DNA of 64,000 bases from Enoplolaimus lenunculus (Eukaryota > Nematoda > Enoplea > Enoplida > Thoracostomopsidae): the NCBI GenBank assembly GCA_030248215.1, contig JASANG010000610.1:1-64000 (forward strand), in the 5' to 3' direction. A model generated the notes under the pieces. That model was not told the origin of the DNA. It was given only the letters and a program-made list of their open reading frames with translations, and searched no databases. The translations under genes were made by a program, and so were the position numbers. Numbering within the stretch: the first letter of the stretch is position 1; each line of letters starts with the position of its first letter. Shown piece by piece: positions 60,142 to 64,000 of this stretch.

Positions 60142-60542
60142 TAGGGTGCAAAGCGGAACTGGATTATACCGGAATCGGAAGCAGAACAGCAAATTTACAC
60201 CGGAATCGGAGCTACAAAATTTGTGCCTATACGGATAATTTGTATTAACAAGTATATTGATTTACGGTGTCTGTTGGCTGGCAACAATTCTCAAAAACGT
60301 CGCATGAACAAATTGGCAATCATTTTTTGGCTCTGTAAAGCTAAACTACAATCAATTATTGATGTTTACGTATCGAAAACAATTTAATAGATAAACGATG
60401 CAGAATTATTACACAACATATCACAACAAGTAGGCCTAAAAATTAATATGCGGAAATTCCGATTCCTAATGATTATGCATCGGAATCGGAACTCGTTTTG
60501 AATCAGAATTCTAGTCGGAATCGGAATTCCGATTGCACACTG
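60142..60542. mobile_element. hAT-like MITE, older copy
   Basis: Ends TAGGGTGCAAAGCGGAACTG and GGAATTCCGATTGCACACTG, with GGAATCGGAA motifs just inside each end. The target duplication is no longer clear, which fits an older copy. Confidence 0.65.
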
Positions 60543-62219
60543 ATAAATAACGCTGCCGGATAATATAATTCTGTGGAAACTAAATGCTAACGGAGCGCAA
60601 ACCAACATCGATTAATGGTATCTATAAAAATGGTTCACAAGCGTTATGCCGGAAATACTCATGCACTTAACAAGTTTTCTTTACAAAAAATTCCATTCGT
60701 TTGAACTTATTAGCTAGATCTTAATCATTTTTTAATCCATTCGGAATGATTATAGGAGATATTCATGAAAAAATACATTAATATTTCGAGAATTTCCGAT
60801 ACACTAGAAATTATAGTTTTTATTGTTTCGTATGAAACCTTCACAGCATTTTTCGATATATGTGTATATATACATATCCGAGTTTCTGAAAATATACGTT
60901 CTGCTTATAACTAAGACGTACGTATATACTTAATTTAACACCCTACCCAAAATATGAAAACACGGCAAAATATCGCACAACCCTTTGCGTCGCAGCTTTT
61001 GCGCTCCAAAATACCTATACACATAAATTGCTCTATACAATATATAGGACAACCCCTCAACTATTTCGCTTACTACTGTCGTAATCAATAATTATAGTGA
61101 ACTTATCAACGTACGTACATATGGCACAGGGACACAGCGAAATAAAGCTGAGCTATATATAAAACTAACATGCATGATTACCTCAATCAATTATTAAAAC
61201 AACGATGTATGTACAACACTAACTTTCACTCACTAATGATGCAAGTTACACGGTTTTCTAGGTACCACCGCCTGATTAATCTGTTGCCAGTGTATGGTAT
61301 GCAACTGAAATGCCCAATATCAAGTTTCGCGGTAGAAATACGTATACCACCAATGTTAGACATACACACAAGGTGTAGCCAGCTGGGGTTTAGAGTCAAC
61401 CTCACTTTCTCGCTTTGTATTTTTTGTCTAGAGAATTTTGAAAACTTTCCCCCACCCTGCAAATTTTTTATGGCACAAAATCCACCGTTTCCAAAATCCT
61501 GGCTATACCCCTTAGTACGGGTTCAAATGTATAGTAAATGTGGCTTTTGTGGTTAAACCAAACCCGTGTTTGGCTAAAACAAGCCAAATGATTAACGGTT
61601 CGTGTGTACTTTCTTGACCTTCTTATGTATAAAATGTAATTTTCGAAACTTTCCTTTTTAAGTTTTTGAAAAATTCAAATTTTGGTGCAGGTTGATGATC
61701 TGTATACGCATTGCCTATCAAAAATAACAGAATCAGACAATTTGGCATTGTGAACAATTTGAACGATACCTATCCATATTGTAAAATCCCAGCAGACATA
61801 ATTTGCAGTTCAAATTGATGTATACTTTGCGTTTTCATCCGACTGGTTTAGCCGACTTCACTCTAGTTGAACTCGAAATTAGTTTGTGTTAAAACGCGAT
61901 TATAGCACAACAGATGACATTTTCAAATTCAACAAGTGTTGCGTATACATTTGCTTCACGTGGATTCGCACTACAGCGCTAACATCAAATACTTTGGGTG
62001 GATAATTCCCCTGAATTGTGGGCTCTCGTCATGTCACCCGACGGCTTATTATAGAAGCAGCTCGCGACAAGACCACTAGCGGTCACCTTTGCTGATCGTT
62101 TGACAGAATATGCACCCAAAATAGCATGCATCAATATTTTTTCATCGACAATCTACGACCAACCCATGTAATTCCTTTGCATTAAAATAAATCCCGTTCG
62201 GTCTGCCTTCATTTACCTT

Positions 62220-62830
62220 ATTCGTGTTTTACACACATTTAAATATATACGTGTACTTAAAAACACATAAAAACAACAACAGAAAATATCAAAAATGTAT
62301 ATTAATTTTTTACCAATATGTTCTCATACATTTTACAAAAGCTGAGCTTCTTCAAATCGTCGATAAACATAAAATAAGCATTCACAATATAAACAAATAG
62401 CTGTATATATACAAATACAATATACCTATAAATTCGCATAATTATCTTGCAACACATATAAAATATACAGATATATACGTTTTGTACCAGAATACATATA
62501 TGACAGATAAACAGAAATACATAAATACATACACACCACAGCGTAAATAAATACATGCATAAATACAAAAATACATAATAAATAAATAATAAACACAACT
62601 ACATAAATCCATACACACGACAGCGTAAACAAATACATGCGTAAACAGAAATACATAATAAATATAGTAACTGTATCGACTGTATAGTTGTCGCATATGA
62701 AATACAATATGTGTGTGCTTTTGTAATGAATGAACACATATTGTTTCAAAATACACACACAACTTAATATATACAAAATATAAACAATAGCCCAATCGAC
62801 AAAAAGCCAAACACAACTCAAAACAGTCGT
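62220..62830. repeat. AT-rich low-complexity stretch
   Basis: Repeats of ATACATA, AATAAATA and CATAAATAC units with a duplicated block (ACACCACAGCGTAAATAAAT near 62532 and ACACGACAGCGTAAACAAAT near 62615). Minus-strand open frames here are compositional. Confidence 0.75.
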
Positions 62831-63939
62831 TTACATAATCGGAGAGAAAAAGAAGCGTGCCGCGACTCTATTTTAAACCGCTCGCCACCAACGCCGCCGC
62901 CGACTTGCCCCCCCGCCCTCAACATCCACCACCAAACACTTTCATTTTCGATGTCTGCAACCTGAGTGAGGTTTCTTTCTCTACTATAACTTGAATGCTA
63001 TTTTTATTCTACTGCGATTGTTGATTGCAACCAATTTTCGTTACATATTCCATCATACGTCCCCTGGAGGCGGTAATGCGCAGTTTTTTTTCAGTTTCAG
63101 CGCGCTAGCTGCTAGCATTGTTGCCAAATATAAATAAATCAGTCTCGTAAATAAGCAATGTGTACGAGATGACGAAACGAGACTGAAACTTTACAATACA
63201 ATCTGCTAATCATTCAAATTCAAAGAGATAATACCTGAATGATGTATGTACTTATATAAATAGCGCAATTGATAGCTTAGTTGCGAAAATCTGTAAAGTT
63301 GCAGTGCAGTACAACATATTCTGTTCGGACAACACATAACTGAATACGAGACACTTAGTTCCTACTACGTAGTTCAGTTTCGATTTCATTTTTCAAAGAA
63401 ACACAGCCCGTAACGCATAACCGTTATACAAGATTACATTACAATAATGAAAAAATGAATTACAAATCATATAATTAGCCAGACATTTTTTAAAATTTTT
63501 CATTTATTTAAAACTACAAAGTCTACATGTGAACACCTCTACATTAGGGAAATCATGCAGTCGGTAGAGCATGATGTTATATATGCAAACATGACAACCA
63601 TACATTGTCATATTAGGCATATTAAATAAATTTATAGTATTGGTTCCCTGTTTCACTATCACTTCCGCTTTAATATTAAACACTGCCGAAGCTTCAGGGG
63701 GATAGGGCGAACGGCTTCGGTGGCACCCTACCAATATCTTCGCCCCCTCCCTTGGTGAAAATAGTTATCTCCAGTATTAAAAGATTTCTACGCTAGGAAA
63801 CTTTCCCTTACCACCTTCCGTATAAAGCTACCTGCCGCACTTCAACTACCAATTCCTTATTGCAAGCCTGGATATATATTTAGTGCGTACGTAGTTATTT
63901 CTTTTGCTGTGTTATTTTTTGGCATATATCAGTTGTATG

Positions 63940-64000
63940 CAGGGTGCGACCGGATCGCAAAAAACCGGATACCGGAACCGGATCCGGATAGTGATTTTTT
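63940..64000. mobile_element. hAT-like MITE, cut by the window edge
   Basis: Starts CAGGGTGCGACCGGATCGCA and continues with CCGGATACCGGAACCGGAT, the same order as in the 42905-43379 copy. Confidence 0.8.

Noticed and set aside
62302-62821. Tyrosine/cysteine/isoleucine-rich membrane-like proteins on the minus strand
   Set aside because: Low-complexity CATAAATAC repeats create these frames in several registers.

Overview
The window looks like nuclear DNA of an invertebrate, most likely a nematode and probably not a close relative of Caenorhabditis. The reasons are large AT-rich introns with GT-AG junctions, no bacterial-style gene packing, and a CaMKII gene whose linker and hub motifs resemble what I remember of C. 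elegans UNC-43 ([32 protein letters not shown]). Species assignment is inference; an enoplean or mermithid-like worm would fit the ancestral exon sizes and repeat load.

Layout. Positions 1-6642 are intergenic and repeat-derived. A two-exon plus-strand gene (6643-6700 and 7118-8763) encodes a probable secreted, cysteine-rich, glutamine-rich protein of about 567 residues. Positions 8764-17866 are intergenic. From 17867 to beyond 64000 the minus strand carries one large gene, the CaMKII (unc-43-like) kinase. Exons before the [10 protein letters not shown] exon (G-loop, ATP-binding lysine) were not found and should lie beyond the right edge. Every conserved kinase exon seen has the size I expect for animal CaMKII (66, 73, 103, 84, 95, 123 nt), the regulatory exons are close (78, 46), and the hub exons follow at 73, 95, 121 and 127 nt.

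Three things in the CaMKII gene stand out. First, the exon carrying the catalytic HRD loop is present twice (54531-54603 and 52397-52469), each 73 nt with the same phases, so only one can be used per transcript. Second, the linker between the CaM-binding segment and the hub is built only of phase 1-1 exons, three of them very large (1065, 1989 and 420 nt); using all of them would add about 1,200 residues of low-complexity linker. Third, an ATG-started exon at 31336-31637 encodes a membrane-spanning segment and ends in phase 2. The only downstream partner found with a phase-2 acceptor is a 23-nt microexon (21817-21839) that leads in frame into the hub. That would give a membrane-anchored, kinase-less hub protein, the same design as vertebrate alphaKAP.

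The rest is mostly small non-autonomous DNA transposons. At least eleven show 8-bp target duplications or near-perfect ones (hAT type), one shows TTA (Harbinger type), and one large inverted repeat is flanked by TA. There are also two large fold-back elements, an 18-bp minisatellite split by a transposon, and a modular repeat family with an AGCGAAGC head. No retrovirus-like element, CRISPR array, rRNA or confident tRNA was seen.
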